Shown here: positions 21,938 through 33,230 of the stretch, piece by piece | Numbering within the stretch: the stretch's first letter is position 1 | Layout of the letters: each line of letters starts with the position of its first letter | Assembly: GCA_038363925.1 (NCBI GenBank) | Contig: JAQQWL010000002.1 | Coordinates: 4,836,001-4,900,000, forward strand | Length of the DNA stretch: 64,000 bases | Source: Apiospora phragmitis | Lineage: Eukaryota; Ascomycota; Sordariomycetes; Amphisphaeriales; Apiosporaceae | Direction of reading: 5' to 3' | Translations under genes and position numbers: made by a program | Notes under the pieces: generated by a model | What the model was told of the DNA's origin: nothing | Seen by the model: only the letters and a program-made list of their open reading frames with translations | Databases searched by the model: none

Positions 21938-23204
21938 TTAGCAGCCGGCGTAGATGGACTGGGCGAACAGAGCGTAGGTGTCACTAAGTTGTGGAACAGT
22001 GCGTTAGTATTATATCGAATGCGAGAACTACTAGGCGAAGTGAGAAGGTGGACTTACGCGTGGTTCAAGTTTTGGCTGGCCGACAGGCTGCGGACGTAGC
22101 TGTACCCATAGCCGTTGTAGTCCTCGGTGCCCTTGATCTGTCTCAGGTGGGTGGCCTCGTGCAGGACGGTGCTGGCCTGGTCCTGGTCGTGGCACCGGCG
22201 GGAGACGCCGGACAGGGCGCTGAAGAAGAGGTTGCAGTAGGCCATGTAGCTGCTGGAGGGCAGGGTGTAGGCCAGGACGCCGGAGGAGCAGGCGCCGTAG
22301 ACATCGGAGCAGTAAAGGCGGCTGAACGGCAGGTTAGTGACTGACTGATTATAGAATAAAAAAAGGGCTAAGTGAACAAGGTAAAACTCACGAGTTTCCG
22401 CCGCTGGTGCTGCCGCACTCGGAGGCCACCTTGGTGAAGACGTTGGCAACAGTGCTGACGGTGGACGAGGACGACGACTTGAAGTACTCAGTCATCTTGG
22501 ACGAGCTGGAGCGCGCAGTGCTAGCGGCAGTGCGGGCAGCCGAGGCGCAATTGCTGAGAGCGGAGCGAATGGCGGTGCCTTTGGATCCCGTGCAGTCCGA
22601 CTGGACCGAGGTGCGGCGGCCGACGAACGAGGCGCGGGCCGCGGCGGCCTCGGCACCGTCGACCTCGGTCTTCAGGGTGTTGGAGGTGTAGGCGACGACG
22701 CCGTCCAGGTCGGTGGAGTCGAGTGCCGCGGTCAGGAAGCCGCTGGTGGAGACGACGTCGTAGGCGCCGCCCTTGCTCAGGTCGTGCATCTGCGCGATGT
22801 CGAAGGTGGCCTCGACCGAGGCGCCGGGGGCGATGACGCTGAAGGCATCCTCGGGCAGGCCGGAGGTGGCGACGCGGAGGCGGAGACCGTCGAAGGCAAC
22901 CTTCTCGGCTGATTCATAGGGGGTTTATGTCAGTATCTCATTGTAGTGTTTTGGTTGACAAGAGGGTAAGTAAGAACTTACAGCCCTGGAACACATCGAC
23001 CTTCTCGACAGCGGCGTCGTCCAGGAAGGTGCCGGTCTTGAAGACCTTGATGGCCTCCTTGCCATTGTTGACGACGGTGGCCTTGACCTGGGTGTTGCCG
23101 GTCTTCTCCAGCGTGACGGCCAGGGGCACGTCGCGCTTGGCGACGTCGAGGACGGCGGCGCTGGCCGCCGAGGCGAGCAGGGTGACGGTGGCGAAGAACT
23201 TCAT
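21938..23204 (-). CDS. Secreted deuterolysin, M35 zinc metalloprotease (349 aa)
   Basis: Four exons, 23204-22982, 22908-22392, 22321-22058 and 21983-21938, join in phase (donors GTAAGT, GTGAGT, GTAAGT; acceptors CAG, CAG, TAG). Signal peptide of about 17 residues, a prodomain to roughly residue 175, then the catalytic domain. The zinc site H-E-A-T-H is at 301-305 and the aspzincin third ligand in G-T-E-D-Y near 311-315. Cysteines are placed as expected for a disulphide-rich extracellular enzyme. Deuterolysins (neutral protease II) cleave basic proteins outside the cell. Length is the family norm and no lesion is seen. The prodomain resembles the separate protein at 25266-25850. Confidence 0.93.
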
Positions 23205-25265
23205 GTTGAAGATTCAAGTGAGTGAGGGGGCTTGAAGAACGGAGAGATCTTATGAGGCTGCCTTGGGTCTTGACTGAGCGAGAGTCGATGGGGGATGAGT
23301 ATCATAGGAACAGGAGGGAATAGTGAACGAGATCACCTCCATACTTATACTCCTAGAGTCCATACCTAGCCCCTATTGTGAAGACCTACTATAGCCTGCC
23401 CGTACGCCACCTGCCCGCACGTCTCGGGATGCGAGACAGAATGCTCCTAAGCAGAGAAAGGAAGCTGTCTAGCGCAGACTTCGCCGAACAACCGTTGCCA
23501 AGACACGCAGCCGCCATCACCAGCTCGGCCAGAGAAGTCAAAGAAGGCATGTGGTTTTTCGGAATGGCACCACACCCACAATCGGACGGGGCCCGGCTCT
23601 CGCTCGCCAACAACGGGAAGGAGCATGAAGTTGTGGCTCGTCCTGCATTTTCCTAATTTATTATTCAGATCCAGACAGAGGCTATATGTGGGCGTCCTAA
23701 TATGTTGCTGGCCATGCATGATAAGGAAGACGAACAATCTGTGGAATAATCCGGTTAGCTCGATAACTGGCTCGACATAATAATGCCAAGATTTGGTGCT
23801 TGCTTATGTGAACGGTACATCGTCAGGCTCTGTCGCCTGGTCCTTTCGCCCAAGTTCCCCTCCCTCAGCATTGCTACCAGTTACAGTGCTCGTAGAATGA
23901 TACTAGGGACACAAATGCTGTGTCATTGGTTGCTCTTGGGCCCTCAGTGACTACGTAGTCTGTCAAGATTAAGCGGTCGCACACACTCTGTGTCTCTCTG
24001 CTGCCGTAGTTATTTATTGCTTTTCGGACTGCACAGCAGGTTCCTGACTTCCGTTGCCTCCCAGAGAAAGAGGAGGGCACCCATCAGCTAGTCTGAAACC
24101 GAGGGGGGTGGGGTCTTGTACGACTACCCGGCGTAGCCGACCAGTCAGGTTAGAGGAAGTCCATGCAACTTGCTTATCAGTCAGGAATCTCGGAGTAGGC
24201 CCAGATCTCCCGAACGACTACCCCAAACTCGTACCTGATCACTGCCGGTCATTTGCCAGGATCCTTTTGTCCATTGTCCAGTCGTTGCCCAATTTTTGCC
24301 CTGTAATGGTTGTCCCGGCCTAGCCCTGTCGCTCCATGCCTTATAGGATGCGGTAGTACTGCCAATCACCATGTGCCGCTTGCCGAAACTAGGGCCATAT
24401 TCTATCGAGATGGTTTTCGTCTGGTTGTTCGCTGGGTCGTTCACTTGGCTCATGTTTACTATCTGAGGCTTGATTGGCCGCGCAGCCAATCACAGAGGAG
24501 TTCAACTTTGCAGTGAGTGTTATCTGCCGGCTGTTGAGTAATAGATGCGACGGCAAGTAGCACTGCAGCCTTCGGGAATAGTATTACTCACGTGCTAGAG
24601 ATATCAGAACAGATATCAGCGTTATTATGCGCGCCACCTAGTCCCAATATATACAAAAGCTTGCCGTGGCACCACGACCTTCCTAATCACTACCTGTGTC
24701 CCGTGGCTGCAGGCAGAGTGCCCCGTTGGCGTCCGGCGGTAGACCCAGCAGCGACCCCGTTCTTAAGGCTTGGCGCGCATAATCCCCGCTGGACAAGCGC
24801 TGCCAACGTCGCAGCACGGCAGTAACTGGGAAAATACCCCGTCCTCCTAATCTATATTTCCCACATGTAAATGTTCCTCTTCACCAGTGAATTCCATGCC
24901 CAAATAGGCAGTTGGAATTGCTAATCAGCGATCGTCAGGGTTCGGTAGGCAAACAAGCCTTCTGGGCCAAGCAATTGTGCGCTGCTGGGCAGACTCGCTT
25001 CAGCGTCGCTTTGCGTCGGCCCACTTTGATCTTCTTCCATGGAACTTCAGACGGGCCCGCATACGACGACATGTGTTGACAACTCTTACTTAACCTCGCT
25101 CCGTATTGCCTATCTTCCACCACTCTTGCCCAAAGGTATTCCGACCTGCCATAAACGACCAGTCGCATACTGAGGATATCTCTCCGTTGTTCTGTTTTTC
25201 CATCGCATGTTCGTCCCCCTGCTAAACATAACCAAGAACAAGCAATAACAAAGATTACACAGCGC
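23205..25265. other. Divergent intergenic region between deuterolysin and the prodomain-like gene
   Basis: Two kilobases with no supported gene. Frames at 23389-23737 and 24181-24489 on the minus strand lack recognisable features. It should contain the promoters of both flanking genes. Confidence 0.45.
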
Positions 25266-25850
25266 ATGAGCCGATCTCAGAATACTGCCCTTGTCTTCGT
25301 CGCAGTCGCTCTGCTCTTCCTCTTCTGGAAGAACTCCGCTGCAGCAGACTCTCATCCCTTGACCGGCTCTCCCGCACTCACACTGGCATCAGGCATGGCT
25401 TCGAACCTAGAAGTGTCGATCCGCCATGCGGGCGAGCACAAGCTGGTCCTCGGCGTCACCAATACAGGCGACAAGCCCCTGACGCTGATCACCTGGAACT
25501 CGCCGCTGGACCCGATCGCACTCAAGCTGGGGCTGGTCGAGCTCATCCCCTCCGGATCGTCGGATCCTGTCCAGACCAACACCATCCAGGTCCGGAGGAA
25601 GATGCCGCCTGAGAGCGACTCCCTTGTCACCATCAAGCCCGGAGAGAAGGAGGAGAACGTGCTGGAGCTGGGCGAGCCCGTTGTGCCCTTGGACAAGCTC
25701 AAGGGGAAGATGTCGGTGAGATGCACGGGCAGTTGGATGGGTGTATGGAACGCAGATGAGTTCAAGACTGAGCAACTGGAGAGTGTTGGTTCGACTGAGG
25801 AGACACAATTTGGCGACTTTAAGGCTGAACTGGAGTCGGTAGAGCTTTGA
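25266..25850 (+). CDS. Deuterolysin prodomain-like secreted or membrane-anchored protein (194 aa)
   Basis: One uninterrupted exon. The N-terminus has a hydrophobic segment (residues 8-22) that could be a signal peptide or anchor. The body, L-E-V-S-I near residue 45, then V-T-N-T-G-D-K-P-L, a P-L-D-P-I-A-L-K-L stretch and later I-K-P-G-E-K-E-E near 120, follows the same strand and spacing order as the prodomain of the deuterolysin gene 2 kb away. There is no HExxH and no room for a catalytic domain. It could be an inhibitor, chaperone or immunity-like partner, or just a diverged domain copy. The name is inference from pattern. Confidence 0.6.
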   Translation: MSRSQNTALVFVAVALLFLFWKNSAAADSHPLTGSPALTLASGMASNLEVSIRHAGEHKLVLGVTNTGDKPLTLITWNSPLDPIALKLGLVELIPSGSSDPVQTNTIQVRRKMPPESDSLVTIKPGEKEENVLELGEPVVPLDKLKGKMSVRCTGSWMGVWNADEFKTEQLESVGSTEETQFGDFKAELESVEL

Positions 25851-27325
25851 TGGTGGTCTCTTTAGTGAGTTACGAGAGCAAGAGGAGGTCATGGGCATAG
25901 TAGGAGGCTAATACTTGTACGTCAATATAAGACTAAACTTAAGAGATTAGGTTCTCGGCAGTCTGTGCAAAGGCGACATTAGAGTTCACACCGATGTTGA
26001 GCAAGTAGCTCTGAATTGCAGGTGGCAATATAAGTAGTTGCCACAGCTTGAATATGCATGCACGATCTCTACGAACGTTTTACTTCTACCTAGAAAGAGC
26101 GCAAGAGGGCAAAATATTGGCTGAGAATGGCCAAAACCGCTCCTCCTCGCCCAGGAACAGACTTGGAGGCATTCTTTGAGAGATGTGCCGAGATGCCCCA
26201 TAACTGCCAGCCCTCGAATTCCCCGGCTTATCAAAGAATCATGAACACCTTGGGAACCGTCTTAACGGAGGGAGCGAGAATTAAGTGGGCTGACGACTAG
26301 GACCTCTTTGTAACCCTGCCGGATGTCATAGGTATCAGCTATGGACAGTACTTCAGAAGTGTTCTTTTTATTAAGAAATGACGGGAACGGCTTTGAGAAT
26401 ATAGTTATGGCAAAAGAAATTTTTTAAACGCTTTGAAAAGGACAAAGGTTTCATATGAAGACCAAGAACAAAAGGCGTGGCACTGTCACTCAGGATGTCT
26501 TAAGGGCTCATCAACTTGGGCTGGATCATAGAGGTGTTAGGTTCACAGCAGCCTGTGCACATTGATCCCGTGCCAGAATGTTCTTGGCCGGATAGAACCA
26601 TGTCTGCTCGAGTCTGGTCTCTGATCTACTACGTCTTGGAGCCACATGATGGTTTGATTGTAAGGGGTACTGGTTCGTACTGACGTATTGACACCATGCG
26701 CCATCCTTGAAGAGCATGAGGTGGCGTGCTCATTACCGACCGCCGCCGTTCTCCCTTGCCCCAGGCCAGCAGCGCCACTGAGCAGCATCTGATTATCCTA
26801 GCCCATACAGCCAGGCCGGCTCGCCTTTCGCCGACGAGAGCTTTGGCCGTCAAATACGCTTTCGCCACGCCAGGGTCGTACATGGCGGTGGTTGCAGCGT
26901 ACCCGGCTAACAACTCTCTCTGCAGCTCCCCAAGTATATTGTGACGTAGTGTTCCGCCACCAACATAATCTCTCGTACGAAGCTATCTGTTCCAAGCAGT
27001 TGTATGTTGTGCTGGCTTGTCTGTTGCATCCAGCGGACCAAGACCTGTCATACCCCAGAAGCGCAAACGCCCTGATGACGATGTTGACGCGGATAAGCAC
27101 TATCCACACGACTTTGACAAGCGCAGACTGGGAGAGGTCAGCTACATATAAGCATATCGGGATAGTACCAACATCAAGCATTAGTATTATTTTCTTAGTA
27201 GAAATTGGTTTAATCAAGACGTGTGATTTATTAACGAAGTTTAGCCTACAGAAAAGAAGCACGAACGGATGCAAGACAATGGTATTCCATAATTGCTTTT
27301 CCACTACTGACATCCCAACTCCAAA
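25851..27325. other. Intergenic region
   Basis: No supported gene in 1.5 kb. Overlapping frames on both strands at 26530-27420 are long-ish but carry no recognisable motif or codon bias; I left them out. Confidence 0.4.
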
Positions 27326-28430
27326 TCACCTCCCTTCAATCTTAATCAAGCACCACCTTTCTCCAGATAGGCGGCGTACGCGGCCGCTTCTTTTCTTCTC
27401 GTGGTATGAGGAGTAGGAGGAAGAGATCTTGCTAGCCATGATATCCTCTTGGGTGACACTAGGATCCTCCTCGACAGGCTGGTGGGTGTTGCCACCGTAT
27501 CCACTGTAGGCCTGGACTTTTCCGGCGCTGTCAGGCTCCTCGAGGAATTCCTGGGTGAAGGCGCGGGTCCAGGGGGCGTCAGCATCGAGCATCGCCGACA
27601 TGTCGTGGCCCTGGGTCTCATGATGCTCCACATACTGCTTTAGCAGCACGAAAATATCTCGGTTGGAGCGAATCTGGCATTTGCCTCCCCGCCTGAAGTA
27701 GAGCATATTCAGGATGGACTCTGGGCTCAGGTACTTGGTATTGTGACACTCGTCGAATGAGTGCGCTTTGGTGTTACACATAGGACATCCGTCGATATCG
27801 CAGCCGGCGAGATTGGGGTGACACAATCGCCGAGGGTATGTCCACGCTCGCCGCAGTTGGCACAGACCCATGTTAGTTGACGCGGAGCTTGGACCGCGCG
27901 AGCCATTTCCGGGAGGGTTATGTCGTTCTCAGGGGCAGAGGCGGCCTGTGCATCTTCGTTATTTGGGGAGCCATCGTCGAGAGCGAGTCCGTTAGCCTGG
28001 ACTTGGATAGGCTCATCACGATGATCGCTGACAATGGTCTCGTCGAATGCCTTGGCGTAAAGGTCGACTTGATCTCTCCAATGGGTTGCCCACTCCAGGA
28101 GTGGGGCGCAGCCAGGTACCTGTGGGAGCTTTGTCCTCATAAGGGAACTTCTCGCCGTCTTTAACGACGAGGGTGGAACATGGCGCGATCAACTCGCCAG
28201 TGGTACCACTCGGCGTTGACATCGTTAGCCCGTTCCTTGTTGATCAGGCACGATCGCGACCACTTCATGAGTTCTTCTTGTACTTTCGCGACGGCGTTGT
28301 CCTTCAGTTGCTTGTAGAAAATGTAGTGTCGTAAATTCGGATCGCGAGTCTCCAGAAGCGAACGCACGGCAGTTCTTCTCGCCTCCGCGTCGGAGGAAAG
28401 CTCGTCGGTGGGGGATATGAACAGGCTCAT
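27326..28430 (-). CDS. Protein with two CCHC zinc knuckles, two one-base frame breaks
   Basis: N-terminus reads from the ATG at 28430. A shift at CCC (28171-28173, complement) leads to a frame with a Trp-rich helical segment and the first knuckle C-A-N-C-G-E-R-G-H-T-L-G-D-C; a second shift at CCCC (27815-27818, complement) leads to the second knuckle C-P-M-C-N-T-K-A-H-S-F-D-E-C and the C-terminal half ending at 27326. Adding one C at each run gives a continuous protein of about 365 residues. CX2CX4HX4C knuckles bind single-stranded nucleic acid. The two-knuckle layout could derive from a retroelement gag, but no pol is nearby and I see no LTR. Function otherwise unknown. Confidence 0.6.
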
Positions 28431-29482
28431 CTTGGCGATTTTTTCTTGTGGGCACTGACAGAAGTACCGAGTTGTGAATGTGAAAGGCCTGCTAACAAGT
28501 GATTTATTAGTACTCAGATAGGAAGAAAGAGAACAAAGGCCTTGTTACCTGTGGTGATCCAATCCTATTGGATGCGTGGCGGACAGAGAGTGGGTTTGAT
28601 GTCAATCTTGGAGACGAATTGACAAGGAGACGGGGAGTAGGTTGCGGCGAGAAAAAAAAAGGAAGGGAAGATGGTGTGGTTATGCTTGGGAATGAGGTGC
28701 CTATTTATAGGGAACTGTGAACTGTGAATGTAGGCCAGGTAGACAGCATTAAGCGCAAACCACTTGCGGCATTGAATACAGGTCAGTTACAGCATTGAAT
28801 GTAAGCCAGGCAGAGAATGAACGAGGGCTGGGTAATTCAAACACGCTGGCCTAAGCGCCAAATACTTCAATAACACACCCACCAAGCTTTTAACCATAGG
28901 CAACTACAAGGTTATCACCTATGATGACCCTTTCGCACACTGTATAGGCATTATAAAAAGAGATACAGGATTTGTGATAAAACAAGGCACTTGTTCTTGA
29001 GATGCTAGTAAATTTACGTGGTAACAAGCTTAAGTGGTCCTTATAACAAGAACAAGTGTCGCATAACAAAGAGCAATAGGTGCTATACCATAGGCATCAC
29101 TAAGCATGTGATGAGTCATCAACGACCGCGTACAATAAATCCTTATGGATATTGATTGGACAGCGGTGTATTAGCGACTATGTACAGTATTCGTTTTGTA
29201 TGCCGTTTGGAAGGCAATGGCTATAGCTATGCAGGAATCCGCTTTGCTAGTAGTCTTTGGACTGAAGCGCAACTTATCAGCTCTGTTGTTTGTTGACAAT
29301 CGATACCACATCCATGGTCGGTGCGGACTGTTGTATCACTGTTTTCAGCTATATAGCTGCATAGAAATAGAAACAGCAATGGAAAGTCCTATTCATGTAT
29401 ACTAATAACCTCGAGAAGTTCCTATATAAAACAACTCCTGATAGACCCACCTCTCCTCATATTCTTTTTCTCGTCCCGCCGG
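28431..29482. other. Intergenic region with short imperfect direct repeats
   Basis: No gene. Between about 28725 and 28825 the phrase TGAATGTARGCCAGGYAGA occurs twice and GCATTGAATRYA twice, within 100 bp, in the promoter side of the zinc-knuckle gene. The remainder is unremarkable and moderately AT-rich. Confidence 0.45.
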
Positions 29483-29788
29483 ATGTGCCACCGGATGTAC
29501 GCGTTCCAGGACATGAGAGTCCTGAACTATTTTCATCACCTGGTCGAACAGGTTTACCCCATCATGACGCTAGGCAAATGTTTCAAGGAACTGGTGGTGT
29601 ATTTCCACAGCGGTGCTGGCAGCGCCGTAGCTGGTCGCGACCCACGGATGGAGCCAGTATGTTTTCTGGAGCGCGAAAATACGCTACCAAAGAACAGCCT
29701 GTGGAAACACATCAACAATGCTAGTAACGCAAGCAACGGCCTAGTCCGCTTTGCCCAGCGACAGGGCTTTGCTGAAGGAATGGTATGA
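29483..29788 (+). CDS. Hypothetical small protein (101 aa)
   Basis: An ATG-to-stop frame with plausible composition (aromatic N-terminus, F-A-Q-R-Q-G-F at the C-terminus). It is directly upstream of the broken paralogue at 29865 and could be a mis-framed leader or an exon of it. No recognised domain. Confidence 0.25.
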   Translation: MCHRMYAFQDMRVLNYFHHLVEQVYPIMTLGKCFKELVVYFHSGAGSAVAGRDPRMEPVCFLERENTLPKNSLWKHINNASNASNGLVRFAQRQGFAEGMV

Positions 29789-29864
29789 GCCCTGAGCCCC
29801 AAGCCCCAAGCCCCAACTCAAGATGTTCTACAACACCAAAAAGGCCAATTAAGCTGTTGAAATC

Positions 29865-30671
29865 ATGGCTGATGCCCGTGTCAACCATGGTGGGCTGTAT
29901 CAGAGCATCCATAACCGTCTCAATGACCCTGACCTCCGTCCTGCCGTACACTCTGGCAACAACCTTCCCACCAGCCCAGTCAACGGCTCCGTCACCTGTC
30001 CTGTCATTAGCACTATCGAAAACCTTGTCAGAAATCGCGATTACAACTCTGGAAGCAACCGCACCTACACCCTGTCCCATTCATCCCTAGCAGACTCGAA
30101 CAGAAACCGACGTTTCCGTGTCCACAACAAGCACCAAAGACGCCCCAAGGCCAATTAGCATGGCAATTCCCACGCCAGCCCAGATAATGTCAGCACCGAT
30201 GATCGCAAGCAGGACACCGATATTAGGCTGGCGATTACACCCATCCTGAATGACGAAGACATGATGGTGGAATTTCAAGGGCAGTTCCAGTCCCAAGCCA
30301 GGAACAGCCACAAGATCGACATCATGGGAAGCTTCTACGCCCTGGAGTCGATGTTCCGAAGTGAGCTCTGGGACAGCATGAAGCTGAAGATGCCCGAATA
30401 CCAGGGCTATGAGAGCTGTGCCCTTGTAAGGAACCCTTCAATCAACCTGGAGGATTTGCGATGCCGTTCCGCCTTGACGCATGCGTGGTGGAAGCTCGGT
30501 CGCTGGCTGGCTAGGCTCATGCGTGGCGACGAAATCAACCTTCTCGAATCCCTAGAGGGTGAGTCAAGCTTGATCTCAAGCAGAAGCAGGAGCGTACACT
30601 TTAGACGTTCCTGGAAGCTGGCACATCGGTCAGAACAGGGGTTCTCGGAGGGAGGGCGCATTGTACACTAG
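29865..30671 (+). pseudogene. Broken copy of the 31487-32419 gene (family B)
   Basis: One frame runs from an ATG near 29865 to 30671 with a single TAG at 30156-30158 (CAG by a C-to-T step). It shares with its neighbour the G-G-L-x-Q-S-x-H-N start, the M-G-S-F-Y-x-L-E block (near 30325), E-L-W-x-S-x-x-L-K-M-P and the A-W-W-K-L...N-L-L-E end block. About 55 residues present in the neighbour between these blocks are missing. The last 40 residues are frame-shifted relative to the neighbour. Probably a decayed tandem duplicate. Confidence 0.6.
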
Positions 30672-31486
30672 ACATTCTCGGAAAACACCGGCATCTGGCT
30701 ACTGGATATGCCTAGCTCATCAGTATTGCTGCTGCCATTCTGAGCCTCGCTATTGAAGGGTAATTGGCAGGTTTGAAACAGCAACTTGCTGTGAAGCATT
30801 GGACTGGCAAAGACGGGCACTTGACTATTAGACATCATGTACACGAATAGGAAAATGAAGATCAATCACATACAGAAAGGCAGCCCCAATGTGTCATTAC
30901 TAAGTGTGTGAGTTACTGGAATAACATGGTCTCAACTGCTTTGTTACCAGGCAAACAAACACAAGGTTATTTGAGGTTGATGCACGTAACAATCAACACT
31001 GAATGATGTGGTCACTGCAAGCTGTATTCTTGTTTATTGTGTTGTCACTGGTACTTAATCAGATGTGTAGAAACATAAGCATCCTTTGAAATTCTTTTCA
31101 CATCTTCATAGCATGAACTGCTGGATTCTCCACTGCTCAGTGCTTGGGACAAAAGTGGGACCCCACCTACCTAGTTCTATACAGATGTACCCGACCTATA
31201 GGAAAAAACATCCCACCTGCAGCCGCATTTTCTCGAGGTCTTTTCTTTCATCACTCCTTCTCGGTGCTCTGCCCTCGTCTGAATCAAATACATACACTCA
31301 TCCGAACACGAGCACATCCACACACCCCAGAGTTGGTGACTCCAACTCAGACAACGAACACCATTCATTCTCCTTCGTTTCTCTTGTTCTATCTCATTTC
31401 GGCTGTGACCTGACGTTGAGACAAAGTCAGAGAAGGACATCCACACCTACCCATCACGTTTCATTAACAGTCACTCAATCGTGAAC
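30672..31486. other. Intergenic region
   Basis: No gene. The 3' 300 bases are C/T-rich with TATA-poor sequence and should be the promoter and leader of the next gene. Confidence 0.45.
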
Positions 31487-32419
31487 ATGTCCAGCAACAA
31501 CGGCATGTTGCCCGATGGCGGCGTCAGAAGAGGAGGGCTCAGTCAGAGCATGCACAACGGCAATTCCCTCAATCGTCCCAACGGCTACAACCAAGCCCCT
31601 CAGCCACCACTGGGAGCTTCCCGTAGCAATCGTCGCCCTACCTTCCAGGGCCAGCACAATAGCCACAGACGTCCCCGCACCTCGCGTTTTCATTGTAGTG
31701 ATATTCGCCTGGAGCAGGCCCCACGGAAAGTAGGTTGGCGCCTATTCCTATCGAGGAGAATGAGAGACCAGATGATCAGCAAACTTGAGATAAACAACAA
31801 CCATCAAGTAAACAGCCCTGATCAAGCAAACAACATTATCCGAAAGGACAACCAACAGCAGAAGAATACGCACAACCATTCTCAGCCCCGTACAACTGCT
31901 AAGACTGAGACCATGGGGTCCTTCTACACCCTTGAGCTCGACTACCGTGACGAGTTATGGAACTCCCTGCAACTCAAGATGCCCAAGTACAAGGGCTGCG
32001 AGAGCTGGGTCATGCCCTTTCCCACCACCAGCAGCATCAGCTTCGGGGACCTTGCCGTATTCGGCTACACCAAGACTAGCAACTATCTAGACAGTCGGTT
32101 CGTCCGTCTCGTCTTCCGTACGCGCCTGTATGACCAAGACCAAGAGCTGGGAAAAGAGCTCTCTCTCACACCATCCAACCCATCCATCGACCTCGACGAT
32201 CCGCGATTCCGAGTGGCCATGGTTGATGCATGGTGGAAACTCATTTCTTGGATGGGCAAGCTCATGAAGGGAAACCATGTCAACCTGCTCGAGTTACTCA
32301 AAGGAGAGGTTGAACAGGAACTGAGACAAAAGCAAGCAAGAAGTGCAATTATGGAGGAGCTCGTTGTCTCCGACATGGTCGGCCAGATTGACCAGTGGGT
32401 CACGGAGAACCAAGCCTAA
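31487..32419 (+). CDS. Unrecognised protein, family B intact member (310 aa)
   Basis: Single exon from the ATG at 31487. The first 140 residues are Asn/Gln/Ser/Arg-rich and look disordered. From the M-G-S-F-Y-T-L-E block (near residue 143) on, a folded domain of about 160 residues follows, with R-D-E-L-W-N-S-L near 155, V-D-A-W-W-K-L-I-S-W near 250 and a helical C-terminus rich in Gln, Glu and Lys. No signal peptide or membrane span. I do not recognise the family. A second, broken copy lies immediately upstream. Confidence 0.7.
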   Translation: MSSNNGMLPDGGVRRGGLSQSMHNGNSLNRPNGYNQAPQPPLGASRSNRRPTFQGQHNSHRRPRTSRFHCSDIRLEQAPRKVGWRLFLSRRMRDQMISKLEINNNHQVNSPDQANNIIRKDNQQQKNTHNHSQPRTTAKTETMGSFYTLELDYRDELWNSLQLKMPKYKGCESWVMPFPTTSSISFGDLAVFGYTKTSNYLDSRFVRLVFRTRLYDQDQELGKELSLTPSNPSIDLDDPRFRVAMVDAWWKLISWMGKLMKGNHVNLLELLKGEVEQELRQKQARSAIMEELVVSDMVGQIDQWVTENQA

Positions 32420-33230
32420 GTACAGAAGGATAAGGCGAGCGCCATGTCTTAGGCTGACTTCCCTCAATGCCCAGACATTGCGAACAGCAATATGGTTCTC
32501 GCAATTCCTTTGTTCGGACTTACTGCACCCGACTCCATCCGTTATAACCACGCCATTAACAGCAAGCTGAACTTGCACCACGGCGCTTGGTCGAGATGAG
32601 AGTCCTCAGGCAGTGTGTACAATATCAAGTCCCTGGCGACATCAGCGATATGCGGATCTTTACCGCTGATTCTTGACGAGTGGAACACAACACCGATATG
32701 GAACTTTGTTGATCGAGGTTATTTGACAGCATCAAAAGAGTTGCTGCTGCGAGCTGATGAGCCAATAATGCTGGTTGGGCGCGCCTACGGATATGAAGGC
32801 AGTAATGAATAGCAGACTTGGTGTGTAATGAGAATGAGATTATATAATCATGCCGTCGCCAGTTACGTGAACTAGTAGAACATCGTGATCTGAACTACAT
32901 TGACAGGACAAAAACACCCAAGCCCATCACCTTTCGCCTTTGCTTAAAAGATGCACTCGTTTTCACCCCTCATTTCTTGGAGGTGATGACTGCATCCCAT
33001 TCCTCGGAGCAACTAAGAACCTATATTTACATGTCCGGGATAACTACTTAGTGCTGACGGTCACCCTCTCGGCAAGCTTTTAAATGCAAGCCCCAGCAGA
33101 TGGTGAGTGCAGCGTCGGTCTCCCCCTCTTTTCTCAAGTTCATACGCTGGCACCTCCCTTTCAGCAAGTCTCTTCACATTGACGACGTGTAGCCTTTGAC
33201 AATCTCACAATCTTTCAACGACCTATAACC
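32420..33230. other. Intergenic region
   Basis: No gene. Contains the 3' end of family B and the promoter of the aldo-keto reductase; CT-rich from about 33120. Confidence 0.45.

Noticed and set aside
26798..27416. Overlapping frames on both strands
   Set aside because: No motif, no start context and neither frame resembles known composition; could not be supported as genes.
28725..28825. CRISPR-like or satellite array
   Set aside because: Only two imperfect copies of each short phrase; not regularly spaced.
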